A stretch of DNA of 6,546 bases from Deltaproteobacteria bacterium (lineage in GTDB: Bacteria; Desulfobacterota; Desulfobacteria; Desulfobacterales; C00003060), in NCBI GenBank assembly GCA_019309245.1, contig JAFDGP010000165.1:1-6546 (forward strand). Reading direction: 5' to 3'. The notes below the pieces were generated by a model. That model did no database searches. It was given only the letters and a program-made list of their open reading frames with translations, and was not told where the DNA came from. The position numbers and the translations under genes are program-made. Shown here piece by piece: positions 1 to 5,980 of this stretch (position 1 is the first letter of the stretch; the number at the start of each line of letters is the position of its first letter).

Positions 1-82
1 TTTCCACCGATCGTTTGAAGATGCCTCCGGTACACAACAGGGAAAACATCTCCGGGAACAAAGTCAAGACCGTGAAGTCCAT
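1..82 (-). CDS. trmD: tRNA (guanine37-N1)-methyltransferase TrmD, N-terminal fragment
   Basis: Only the first 27 codons are present; the gene continues beyond the left edge. The minus-strand reading from the ATG at 80-82 begins MDFTVLTLFPEMF and continues to GGIFKRSVE, which is the characteristic TrmD amino terminus (VLTLFPEMF followed by a G-I-[LF]-K-R segment). TrmD is a SPOUT-class, SAM-dependent enzyme that makes m1G at tRNA position 37 and prevents +1 frameshifting. The start lies only 3 bases after the rimM stop codon, so translation is probably coupled to rimM. rimM-trmD is a conserved pair in bacteria, which supports the call despite the short fragment. No catalytic residues can be checked, because the knot domain is outside the window. 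Confidence 0.93.
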   Translation of the reverse strand, partial: MDFTVLTLFPEMFSLLCTGGIFKRSVE

Positions 83-85
83 AGG

Positions 86-628
86 TTACGCTTTCAGGCC
101 TTCGGGCAGGTCCACGGTCATCGTGTTCTTGTCCGGATCGATGTCGAGGACCACCGAGTCGATAGCCGGAATCAACACCTCCTTGTCGCCGTCTCGGACC
201 ACATAGACGTCATTGCTCCCTGTGGGAAAAATCGCTTTGACCTGTCCCAAATGCTCGTCGGTAAGGGTTACCACCTTCATCCCGATGATTTCGTGCCAGT
301 AATAGGTGCCTTGTTCAGTCGGGGCAAGGGTCCCCTTTTTTACGTATACCTCGCATCCCAACCATGCCTGCGCCGTTTCAATGGAGGCGATGCCGTCAAC
401 ACTGAGCAGGATCACGCGCTTGTGAGGACGGCTGGACGTTATCCGGAAGGTCTGTCGAGCTTTGTCCTTGCGGCCGAAGGCCAGAGCCTTTCCGGGCGCA
501 AAGAGGGCATTGGACTCAGCAAAGGACACCAACTTGAGGACGCCCCGGATCCCATGGGTACCGACGATTTTCCCAACGGTTATCCAGTCGCCCTTGGGGT
601 CTTTTACTCGATGATTTCCAGCACACAC
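86..628 (-). CDS. rimM: Ribosome maturation factor RimM
   Basis: This 180-residue protein matches the usual RimM length of about 170-185. The N-terminal RimM domain starts with WITVGKIVGTHGIRG (residues 15-29), the family signature. The C-terminal PRC-barrel domain includes YYWHEIIGMKV (109-119), PTGSNDVYVV (135-144) and LIPAI (152-156). RimM binds ribosomal protein S19 and helps mature the 16S rRNA 3' domain during 30S assembly in the cytoplasm. The start is a GTG at 626-628 inside the end of khpA, giving a 25-base overlap; no ATG, GTG or TTG lies in frame between it and the conserved WITVGK block, so this is effectively the only possible start. There is little Shine-Dalgarno sequence, which suggests coupling to khpA translation. 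It is followed after 3 bases by trmD. Confidence 0.96.
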   Translation of the reverse strand: MCAGNHRVKDPKGDWITVGKIVGTHGIRGVLKLVSFAESNALFAPGKALAFGRKDKARQTFRITSSRPHKRVILLSVDGIASIETAQAWLGCEVYVKKGTLAPTEQGTYYWHEIIGMKVVTLTDEHLGQVKAIFPTGSNDVYVVRDGDKEVLIPAIDSVVLDIDPDKNTMTVDLPEGLKA

Positions 629-834
629 CTTTTTTTGATCTTGGCGGACGCCGCACTCAGAATCGTACGAATCGCCCGGGCCGTGCGGCCCTGTTTCCCG
701 ATGATCTTTCCGAGGTCATCCTTGGCGACCTTCAGCTCAAGGACCGACGTCTGTGCGCCTTCAACTTCCGTGACTTCAACCACCTCGGGATGGTCCACCA
801 GCGCCTGCGCAATGTACTTGATCAGATCCTTCAT
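604..834 (-). CDS. khpA: KH-domain RNA-binding protein KhpA
   Basis: This 76-residue single KH-domain protein has the usual KhpA/YlqC length. The KH signature GxxG is visible as IIGKQGRTARAIR (GKQG at residues 46-49), after the expected start MKDLIKYIAQALVDHPE. In Firmicutes, KhpA pairs with KhpB (Jag/EloR) to form a global RNA-binding complex that affects cell elongation and division; its role outside Gram-positives is less clear. No khpB is in this window. A good Shine-Dalgarno (AGGAGGT, about 7 bases before the ATG) is present. The gene sits 69-72 bases after rpsP and overlaps rimM by 25 bases, the standard position of this gene between rpsP and rimM outside the gammaproteobacteria. The 72-base gap from rpsP holds no hairpin or promoter that I can defend. 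Confidence 0.94.
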   Translation of the reverse strand: MKDLIKYIAQALVDHPEVVEVTEVEGAQTSVLELKVAKDDLGKIIGKQGRTARAIRTILSAASAKIKKRCVLEIIE

Positions 835-906
835 AGTCCCGACCTCCTGACAGCTTAAGAGAAAAAAGCGTGGCCGAACAAGGTATGCTGGTATAAATTG
901 ACCGTC

Positions 907-1167
907 CTATGCGCTGGGGCTTTCTGAAAAAAAGCCTCCCTTTTTTAACAGGCTTTTGACCGTGGCCGTGGGGATGGCACCCTTTTTTATCCAGCTTCTG
1001 ATCCTGTCGTGCTTGAGCGTGACCGGGGCAGAGGCCTGAAGGGGGTCATACGTGCCTACGGACTCCAAGAATCTGCCATCCCGTGGGGCCTCATTGTTGG
1101 CTACCACAATTCGGTAAAAAGGCTTTTTCTTGGCACCGAACCTGGCCAGTCTGATCTTTACGGACAT
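907..1167 (-). CDS. rpsP: 30S ribosomal protein S16
   Basis: This 86-residue protein carries the S16 signature throughout: MSVKIRLARFGAKKKPFYRIVV at the N-terminus, then APRDGRFLESVGTYDPL (about residues 27-43) and the DRIRSWIKKGAIPTATVKSLLKK segment (54-76). S16 is a primary assembly protein that binds the 5' and central domains of 16S rRNA. The start ATG is preceded by AAGGAGG 11 bases upstream, and this Shine-Dalgarno overlaps the ffh stop region; the ffh-rpsP gap is only 16 bases. The short C-terminal tail (FFSESPSA) is ordinary for the family. It is expressed as part of the ffh-rpsP-khpA-rimM-trmD operon. Confidence 0.97.
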   Translation of the reverse strand: MSVKIRLARFGAKKKPFYRIVVANNEAPRDGRFLESVGTYDPLQASAPVTLKHDRIRSWIKKGAIPTATVKSLLKKGGFFSESPSA

Positions 1168-1183
1168 GGATGCTTAATCCTCC

Positions 1184-2512
1184 TTAAAACGGCAGCCCAC
1201 CTCGCCCGAACATCGGCAGTCCGCCTTTATTCATCTTTTTGATCATTTTTTGAACCTGAATATAACTTTTCAACAACTGATTCACATCCTGCACGCTTGT
1301 CCCGCTGCCTCTGGCAATGCGCCTGCGGCGGCTCGCGTTGATGATTTGATGCTTGCGGCGTTCTTCGACCGTCATAGAATCGATGATGGCCGTGATGCGT
1401 ACAAATTCCTTTTCATCTACCTTGAACTGCTTCATCTGTTTCAGCTTGCCCATGCCCGGGATCATAGACAGGATTTCTTCCAGGGAGCCCATTTTTCTGA
1501 CCTGGGCCATCTGGTCGCGGAAGTCTTCCAGGGTGAACTCATTTCTGCGCAGCTTTTTTTGAAGCTCCCGGGCTTGTTTTTCATCAACGGCGTCCTGGGC
1601 CTTCTCAATCAGGGATAGCATATCGCCCATGCCGAGGATCCTTGAAGCCATCCGGTCCGGATGAAAGACCTCCAGGGCCTCCAGTTTTTCTCCCACGCCG
1701 ACAAACTTGATGGGCTTTGACGTGATGGCCCGAATCGAAATGGCCGCGCCCCCCCGGGCATCGCCTTCCATCTTGGTGAGCACCACCCCCCCGATATCCA
1801 GGGCTTCGTTAAAGGCTTTGGCCATATTGACCGCATCCTGGCCCGTCATGGCATCGGCCACCAGCACGATATCGGAGGGCTGGATGGCCGCCTTGATGCG
1901 ATCCAGCTCGTCCATCAACACTTCATCAATGTGGAGCCGGCCTGCGGTGTCGATCAGCAGACAGTCGCATCCGAGGTCGCGAGCTGTGCGCATCGCCTGA
2001 ACACAGATGTCCACGGGGTCCATATCTTGTGTTGAAGAAAAGACCGGCACATGAAGGGCTTGGCCGAGCTTTTTGAGTTGTTCGATGGCCGCCGGCCGGT
2101 AGATATCGGCCGGAACCAGAAAGGGCTTTCGGTTTTGTTTGGCCAGAAACCTGGCAAGCTTACCGGCGGTGGTGGTTTTACCGGATCCCTGGAGCCCCAC
2201 CAGCATCACAGGGGCCGGTTTGCCTACAAGGCTCAAGCCTTCGTGTTGTTCGCCAAGAAGCCGGATGAGTTCTTCGTGAACGATCTTGACAACCTGCTGG
2301 GCGGGTGTCAGGCTACCCAGGACTTCTTGACCGACGGCCCGCTCCCGGATGGCTGCCAGGAATTGCTTGACCACTTGGTAGTGGACGTCGGCCTCCAGCA
2401 ATGCCATGCGAACTTCTCTGAGGCCGGCATCGATATTTTTCTCGGTGAGCTTGCCGTGGCCCCTGAGTTTCTTAAAGGTGATATTCAGCTTGTCGGTAAG
2501 GCTCTCAAACAT
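1184..2512 (-). CDS. ffh: Signal recognition particle protein Ffh (SRP54 homologue)
   Basis: This 442-residue protein is full length for the family (about 440-455). In order: a helical N domain (1-95); the G domain with P-loop GLQGSGKTTT (106-115), the insertion-box segment PADIYRPAAIEQL (134-146), DTAGR (188-192), TKME (246-249) and DARGG (251-255); then the M domain with IPGMGKLKQMK (351-361) and the RNA-binding RRRRIARGSGTSVQDVNQLLK region (395-415). Ffh binds 4.5S/SRP RNA and signal sequences emerging from the ribosome and delivers them to FtsY at the membrane. The G4 motif, usually TKxD, reads TKME here (codon GAA), a conservative change at a guanine-contacting residue. The start ATG has AGAGG five bases upstream and a consensus promoter about 33 bases upstream, so this is the first gene of the operon. 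The SRP RNA gene is not in the window. Confidence 0.98.
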   Translation of the reverse strand: MFESLTDKLNITFKKLRGHGKLTEKNIDAGLREVRMALLEADVHYQVVKQFLAAIRERAVGQEVLGSLTPAQQVVKIVHEELIRLLGEQHEGLSLVGKPAPVMLVGLQGSGKTTTAGKLARFLAKQNRKPFLVPADIYRPAAIEQLKKLGQALHVPVFSSTQDMDPVDICVQAMRTARDLGCDCLLIDTAGRLHIDEVLMDELDRIKAAIQPSDIVLVADAMTGQDAVNMAKAFNEALDIGGVVLTKMEGDARGGAAISIRAITSKPIKFVGVGEKLEALEVFHPDRMASRILGMGDMLSLIEKAQDAVDEKQARELQKKLRRNEFTLEDFRDQMAQVRKMGSLEEILSMIPGMGKLKQMKQFKVDEKEFVRITAIIDSMTVEERRKHQIINASRRRRIARGSGTSVQDVNQLLKSYIQVQKMIKKMNKGGLPMFGRGGLPF

Positions 2513-2544
2513 GGGATCCTCTGGTTATGTATAAATTTACTACA

Positions 2545-2571
2545 ATTATAACCCAATACCGATTATGTCAA
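2545..2571 (-). promoter_or_regulatory. Predicted sigma70-type promoter of the ffh-rpsP-khpA-rimM-trmD operon
   Basis: On the minus strand a perfect -35 hexamer TTGACA (2566-2571) and a perfect -10 hexamer TATAAT (2545-2550) are separated by 15 bases, inside an AT-rich stretch between the divergent ffh and rlmN genes. A start about 7 bases downstream of the -10 would give a 5' leader of about 25 bases carrying the ffh Shine-Dalgarno. The spacer is two bases shorter than the optimal 17, which could moderate the strength of an otherwise consensus site. No equally good promoter is seen for rlmN in the opposite direction. Confidence 0.72.
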
Positions 2572-2627
2572 GAAAATATTGATGGCTTTCCAAAAATCCA
2601 CGTAGATCAGCTTCATGTGTGAGATTC

Positions 2628-3704
2628 ATGCTTGCGATGCGTTGCGTTCAAGACATTAAGGACATGACTGAAGACTCTCTGTCCGCATGGCTCACGAGCC
2701 ATGGGATTGCAGCCTATCGGGCCGCACAGATCTTGCGGTGGGTGTATCATCGAAACGTCACGGAGTTTTCCAGCATGACCGACCTGTCCAAGGATTTGAG
2801 ACAATGGCTCTCAGAACGGCTTATCATCAGCCGACTGGTCCCTGAGCAGGTCTTGACCTCCGAGGATACATCGAGAAAGTTTTTGTTTCGTCTCCATGAC
2901 AGCCGGTACATTGAGAGCGTGCTTATTCCCGAACGGAGCCACTGGACCCTGTGTGTTTCAAGCCAGGTCGGGTGTGCCATGGGCTGCAAGTTTTGCCTGA
3001 CGGGCCGCGGGGGATGGGTGCGGAATCTCAAGCCCGCAGAGATCATCAACCAGGTGTGTGCGGCGCAAGCAGCGCTTTGTGACACGCATCCGCTGACAAA
3101 CATCGTGTTTATGGGCATGGGAGAGCCTCTGGCCAATTACCGTTCGGTTGTTCAGGCAATCCGTATGATCACGGCCGAAAACGGCCTGCAGTTTTCAAAC
3201 CGCCGGGTGACCCTGTCCACCGCCGGTGTGGTCTCCAAACTGAGGGAGCTGGGAAGGGACGTGACCGTGAATCTGGCGGTCTCACTCAATGCGCCTGATG
3301 ATGATACTCGAAACGCGATCATGCCCATCAACAAAGTCTTTCCAATTGACACGCTCCTTGCGGCCTGCAAGCGATTTCCGCTGCCCTCCCGCCGGATGAT
3401 CACCTTTGAATATGTGATGATTGCAGGGGTCAATGACAGCGCAAACCACGCCAGGCGCTTGGCCAAACTTCTGAGACCGCTTCGGGCGAAGATTAACCTG
3501 ATTCCATTCAATTCGTTCGAAGGCACCGACCTCAAAACCCCGGAAGAGGCGCGGGTCTCGGCCTTTCAAAAGATCCTGACAGATCATCACTACACGGCTA
3601 TCGTGCGCCACAGCAAGGGGGGTGACATCGGCGCTGCGTGCGGACAGCTTCGAGCCAATTTCGCGGCACAGGGTTTAACCCAACATTTGGGCTCGGCTTA
3701 TTGA
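2628..3704 (+). CDS. rlmN: Dual-specificity 23S rRNA/tRNA m2A methyltransferase RlmN
   Basis: This radical-SAM enzyme makes C2-methyladenosine at 23S rRNA A2503 and tRNA A37. Counting from the ATG at 2628 (358 residues), the N-terminal helical domain is followed by the 4Fe-4S motif CAMGCKFC (C116, C120, C123), FMGMGEP (161-167), and the C-terminal DIGAACGQL with C338. C109 (in CVSSQVGC) and C338 match the E. coli pair C118 and C355 used in the methyl-transfer mechanism, so the enzyme should be active. The start is uncertain: the reading frame opens with a GTG at 2619, with ATGs at 2628, 2637 and 2664; none has a strong Shine-Dalgarno. The family N-terminus (a few residues before the DIKDMTEDSL block) favours 2628 or 2637. 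The gene is divergent from ffh and convergent with the deaminase. Confidence 0.96.
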   Translation: MLAMRCVQDIKDMTEDSLSAWLTSHGIAAYRAAQILRWVYHRNVTEFSSMTDLSKDLRQWLSERLIISRLVPEQVLTSEDTSRKFLFRLHDSRYIESVLIPERSHWTLCVSSQVGCAMGCKFCLTGRGGWVRNLKPAEIINQVCAAQAALCDTHPLTNIVFMGMGEPLANYRSVVQAIRMITAENGLQFSNRRVTLSTAGVVSKLRELGRDVTVNLAVSLNAPDDDTRNAIMPINKVFPIDTLLAACKRFPLPSRRMITFEYVMIAGVNDSANHARRLAKLLRPLRAKINLIPFNSFEGTDLKTPEEARVSAFQKILTDHHYTAIVRHSKGGDIGAACGQLRANFAAQGLTQHLGSAY

Positions 3705-3915
3705 CAGGCGTTTCAGTGAGGTGTTTCGGCCGGAATTGCTGTGAAATCCTTAAAAATATCACGAAAACACGAAAGGGCGAAAACACGAAAGCCTTAATGT
3801 TTTTCTATTTCGTGCTGTTAAAATTTTTTCATCTTCGCGATCATCTTTAAAATCTTTTTGCCGCAAAAGACGCATATTGTTCCCAATGGGTGAGCCGAAA
3901 TTTGAATGGAGTTTC
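3705..3915. other. Convergent intergenic region between rlmN and the deaminase gene
   Basis: This 211-base AT-rich gap separates the 3' ends of two convergent genes. It holds the CACGAAA repeat cluster and its inverted copy (described separately) and several T-runs on the plus strand (3801-3804, 3824-3829, 3855-3859), some of which could help end rlmN transcription, but no strong GC-rich hairpin followed by a T-tract is visible. The segment around 3858-3872 (TTTTTGCCGCAAAAG) is a further small imperfect inverted repeat. The reading frames here are short and look non-coding. Confidence 0.6.
3760..3814. repeat. Period-8 CACGAAA repeat with an inverted copy
   Basis: Four 8-base units follow each other exactly in phase: CACGAAAA at 3760, CACGAAAG at 3768, GGCGAAAA at 3776 and CACGAAAG at 3784; the third differs at its first two bases. 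The reverse complement TTTCGTG occurs at 3808-3814, so the last unit (3784-3790) and this copy can form a 7-bp stem with a 17-base loop. The whole cluster lies between the ends of two convergent genes. Similar CACGAAA-rich intergenic strings occur, as I recall, in other environmental anaerobe genomes, but this is from memory and not checked. Function unknown: it may be an eroded dispersed repeat or a weak bidirectional terminator. Confidence 0.75.
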
Positions 3916-4422
3916 TTAAGAAGGTCCAGCCAAGGCATGTTGCGCCAGGGGAGTGTCCTTCAGGTAATTGTTTTTTGGGTCTGAAAAGAAGCGGTTGAAA
4001 AGCGCTCGGCTTTTATCGCGCAAGACACCGGGCGTGATCTCCACGGCCCGATCCCGGTAAAAGGGCCGAAGGGCGGTAAGGTCCACGTCGGTGCCGCCAC
4101 CAAAGACGTCTTCATAGGCGTAGACAATTTTTTGGAGGCCGTTTACAATCAGGGCCGAGTAGCACATCAGGCAGGGCTCCAGCGTGGAGTAGACCACGAC
4201 CTTTCCCCTTTCCACCGGCCTGTCAAGATCCACCAGCCTTCTTAGGGCGGACATCTCCGCATGATCCAGTTCGTTTTGCCGCTGTGGCCCGCTTCGGCTG
4301 CGCGCGCCGGTGACCAGGACTTTCGATCGGTAGGCCATCACGCACCCCACGGGAAACTCTCCCCGTTGGAGGGCTGCGGCGGCCTGTTCCAGGGCCTTGT
4401 TCATAAAGAATTCATGATCCAT
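3916..4422 (-). CDS. TadA-like zinc-dependent nucleoside/nucleotide deaminase, substrate unknown
   Basis: This 168-residue protein belongs to the cytidine deaminase-like superfamily. Zinc-site motifs are intact: DHAEMSAL with H54-A55-E56 (one zinc ligand and the catalytic proton shuttle) and TLEPCLMC with P83-C84 and C87 (the other ligands). EFPVGCVMA (22-30) matches the TadA-type first strand. After the zinc motif it departs from classical TadA: the usual G-A-x-D-P-K-x-G-A-x-G-S loop is replaced by YAYEDVFGGGTDVDL (101-115), and there is a C-terminal extension after FNRFF. It may therefore act on a free base, nucleoside or nucleotide rather than tRNA A34. The start at 4420-4422 is chosen because AAGGA lies 8 bases upstream; the frame stays open to 4533, but the upstream part is palindrome-rich. 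It is divergent from dgt and convergent with rlmN. Confidence 0.88.
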   Translation of the reverse strand: MDHEFFMNKALEQAAAALQRGEFPVGCVMAYRSKVLVTGARSRSGPQRQNELDHAEMSALRRLVDLDRPVERGKVVVYSTLEPCLMCYSALIVNGLQKIVYAYEDVFGGGTDVDLTALRPFYRDRAVEITPGVLRDKSRALFNRFFSDPKNNYLKDTPLAQHALAGPS

Positions 4423-4450
4423 GACGGCCATCCTTGAAAAAGATTCACAG

Positions 4451-4475
4451 ACCCACAAGTCGGGAGCTTGTGGGT
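4451..4475 (-). repeat. Perfect 9-bp inverted repeat in the deaminase leader
   Basis: ACCCACAAG (4451-4459) and CTTGTGGGT (4467-4475) are exact reverse complements around a 7-base loop. In the minus-strand transcript this hairpin would end about 28 bases before the chosen deaminase start codon. It is followed 9 bases later by five U residues (4441-4437) and then by the Shine-Dalgarno. The gap between stem and U-run is too long for a standard intrinsic terminator. The element could be a regulator-binding palindrome or a leader hairpin that controls access to the ribosome binding site. Confidence 0.7.
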
Positions 4476-4502
4476 GGATCCGAATTTGAAAGCGGCTTGC
4501 AG

Positions 4503-4609
4503 GTCCGCCGTTGAGATGCATCCTCGCATCCACACACAGCCGACGGACATCCAGTGGCGTCTACAAGCTGAAAATAACCAAAGGACTCTGGCTGCGGAAA
4601 ACTACCGCA
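4503..4609 (-). other. Possible structured RNA leader of the deaminase gene
   Basis: Three further pairings occur upstream of the 9-bp hairpin. An outer stem joins 4503-4509 to 4542-4548 (7 bp, one wobble). It encloses GATGC 4515-4519 with GCATC 4526-4530 (loop of 6). Separately TGCGG 4593-4597 pairs with CCGCA 4605-4609 (loop of 7). Two positions, the non-Watson-Crick pair in the outer stem (4508/4543) and the extension of the inner one (4514/4531), are G-U in a minus-strand RNA but C-A mismatches in a plus-strand RNA, which weakly favours folding of the deaminase transcript. It matches no riboswitch family I recognise. Chance pairing is a real alternative. Confidence 0.3.
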
Positions 4610-4633
4610 ATGTGACCGTCATTTCAATAAGCC

Positions 4634-4662
4634 TTTACAATTTCGTATGATTGTGCCATAAG
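4634..4662 (+). promoter_or_regulatory. Candidate sigma70-type promoter for dgt
   Basis: TTTACA (4634-4639, five of six matches to TTGACA) and CATAAG (4657-4662, four of six matches to TATAAT) are separated by the optimal 17 bases. If used, the dgt mRNA would have a leader of roughly 140 bases. The match is moderate and other starts nearer the gene cannot be excluded. Confidence 0.35.
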
Positions 4663-4811
4663 CAATGCAAGTTTTTAAAGTCCCGACAGGCTCCGGGAAA
4701 CCGCGCGGCGGACTTTTGCGGGTGCTTGCATGGATTCGGACACCGATACCAAATCGTGGTAAAGGTGTTGCCCAACAAAAGCCCCCCTCAAAGAATCCGG
4801 GGTGATATCGA

Positions 4812-5909
4812 ATGGACGGCCCACGCACCGCGAAAAAAACCAGTCTGTATGAGGTCCGGTCGGTTCGATCGGAAATCGAGGCCTGGGAATCGCAATCCCT
4901 GTCTCCCTGTGCCTGCCTGAGCAGCCAGACCCGGGGCAGAAAGATTCCGGAGACCCCGTGCCCTATCCGAACGGAATTCCAGAAAGATCGGGACCGGATC
5001 GTGTACTCCAACGCGTTCAGACGCCTGAAGCACAAGACCCAGGTGTTTCTGTCCCCCCTGGGTGACCACTACCGTACGCGGCTTACCCATACCTTGGAGG
5101 TCTCGGAGATCGCCCGAACCCTGGCTCGGGCACTCAAACTCAACGAGGACCTGGCAGAGGCGATCGCACTGGGACACGACCTGGGACATACCCCCTTCGG
5201 ACACGGCGGCGAGGTAATCCTGGCAGAGATTCATTCGGGGGGGTTTTCGCATCCCGAACAGAGCATCCGGGTGGTTGAGGTATTGGAAAATCGGGGCCGC
5301 GGGTTAAACCTGACCTTTGAGGTGCGCGACGGCATTCGTAAGCACTCCAAGGGCTATGGTGCCGTGCTGCCGGAAGAGCCGGGCGAAATGCCCGCAACAG
5401 TGGAAGGCCGAGTGGTACGTTTTGCCGACATCATGGCCTACTTGAATCATGACTTGGACGACGCGGTTCGAAGCGGTGTGATCCGGCGGGAGCAGATTCC
5501 GAAGTCCTGCGTCGAAGTCCTGGGGGCGAGCCATTCCGAGCGGATCCGCACGATGATGAACGATCTGGTTGTAACCAGCGGTGTGGAGGACGGACAGGTC
5601 TGCCTGGGCCTGAGCCACGAGGTCTCAGAGGCCATGAGCCTGCTCCGGCAGTTTCTTTATGACAATGTCTATCGGTCCGACCAGGTGCACAAGCAGTTTA
5701 TCAAGGCCAAGAAGATCTTGTCCGAGCTCTATCATTACCTCCTGGAACACGAACAGGTCTTTGAAAGAGAACTCAGGCGCATGGAGATGGGGGGCTTTCC
5801 GGTGGACACCTCCCTGGAAAGAAAGGTCTGCGATTTCGTGGCGAGCCTGACAGACCGTTACGCACTGAGCCTGTACGAAGAGATCTTTTTCCCCTCTCCT
5901 TTGGTTTAA
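4812..5909 (+). CDS. dgt: Deoxyguanosinetriphosphate triphosphohydrolase-like protein (HD-domain dNTPase)
   Basis: This 365-residue protein belongs to the shorter Dgt subfamily (E. coli Dgt is about 505 residues). These enzymes hydrolyse dNTPs to deoxynucleosides and triphosphate, tuning dNTP pools. Visible motifs: the family N-terminal block LSPCACLSSQTRGRKIPE (30-47) then PCPIRTEFQKDRDRI (49-63), FRRLKHKTQVF (69-79), RLTHTLEVSEIAR with H93 (90-102), GHDLGHTPFGHGGE with H122-D123 (121-134), KHSKGY (177-182) and RFADIMAYLNHD with D206 (203-214). H93, H122, D123 and D206 fit the HD metal site. The start ATG at 4812 has GGGGTG six to eleven bases upstream, and the family N-terminus is intact. 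True substrate preference (dGTP or any dNTP) cannot be read from sequence. Divergent from the deaminase gene. Confidence 0.94.
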   Translation: MDGPRTAKKTSLYEVRSVRSEIEAWESQSLSPCACLSSQTRGRKIPETPCPIRTEFQKDRDRIVYSNAFRRLKHKTQVFLSPLGDHYRTRLTHTLEVSEIARTLARALKLNEDLAEAIALGHDLGHTPFGHGGEVILAEIHSGGFSHPEQSIRVVEVLENRGRGLNLTFEVRDGIRKHSKGYGAVLPEEPGEMPATVEGRVVRFADIMAYLNHDLDDAVRSGVIRREQIPKSCVEVLGASHSERIRTMMNDLVVTSGVEDGQVCLGLSHEVSEAMSLLRQFLYDNVYRSDQVHKQFIKAKKILSELYHYLLEHEQVFERELRRMEMGGFPVDTSLERKVCDFVASLTDRYALSLYEEIFFPSPLV

Positions 5910-5980
5910 AAACACAACTCCGCTGACCGCTGGTTGAACCGGGGGGGCGCTGCTTCCAGGAGGCGGCCGAGGTCGTTGAG

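Larger units (their letters stand above)
4423..4811. other. Divergent intergenic region between the deaminase gene and dgt
   Basis: This 389-base non-coding stretch lies between two divergently transcribed genes. The left part (4437-4610) is rich in inverted repeats, listed separately, and would be the leader of the deaminase mRNA if its promoter lies near 4640-4670. The middle (4634-4662) has a possible plus-strand promoter. The right part (4681-4811) would be the dgt leader; it contains small inverted repeats TCCCG/CGGGA (4681-4685 and 4694-4698) and TGTTG/CAACA (4766-4770 and 4773-4777). No tRNA, SRP RNA core (GGAA-loop motif) or riboswitch core that I know was recognised. Confidence 0.6.

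Noticed and set aside
251..850. 199-codon plus-strand open frame
   Set aside because: It lies antisense to rimM and khpA, which have clear family motifs; the translation is low-complexity Ser/Arg-rich with no recognisable fold.
2051..2551. 166-codon plus-strand open frame
   Set aside because: It is antisense to the ffh N and G domains and extends across the ffh promoter; it is a by-product of the codon bias of ffh.
3760..3791. CRISPR-like array
   Set aside because: The units are 8 bases long and contiguous, without spacers.
4437..4475. Intrinsic terminator in the deaminase leader
   Set aside because: The U-run begins 9 bases after the stem, too far for a standard terminator.
4423..4533. 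Longer N-terminus for the deaminase starting at a GTG near 4533
   Set aside because: The extra 37 residues run through strong palindromes, lack a family counterpart, and a better Shine-Dalgarno precedes the ATG at 4422.
4788..5252. 154-codon minus-strand open frame, and the 4619-5035 minus-strand frame
   Set aside because: Both are antisense to the conserved N-terminal half of dgt and show no family resemblance.
3916..5909. Anti-phage nucleotide-depletion module (deaminase plus dGTPase)
   Set aside because: Known defence deaminases of this kind are dCTP deaminases, whereas this one is TadA-like, and the dgt gene looks like the ordinary housekeeping type; no other defence genes are nearby.
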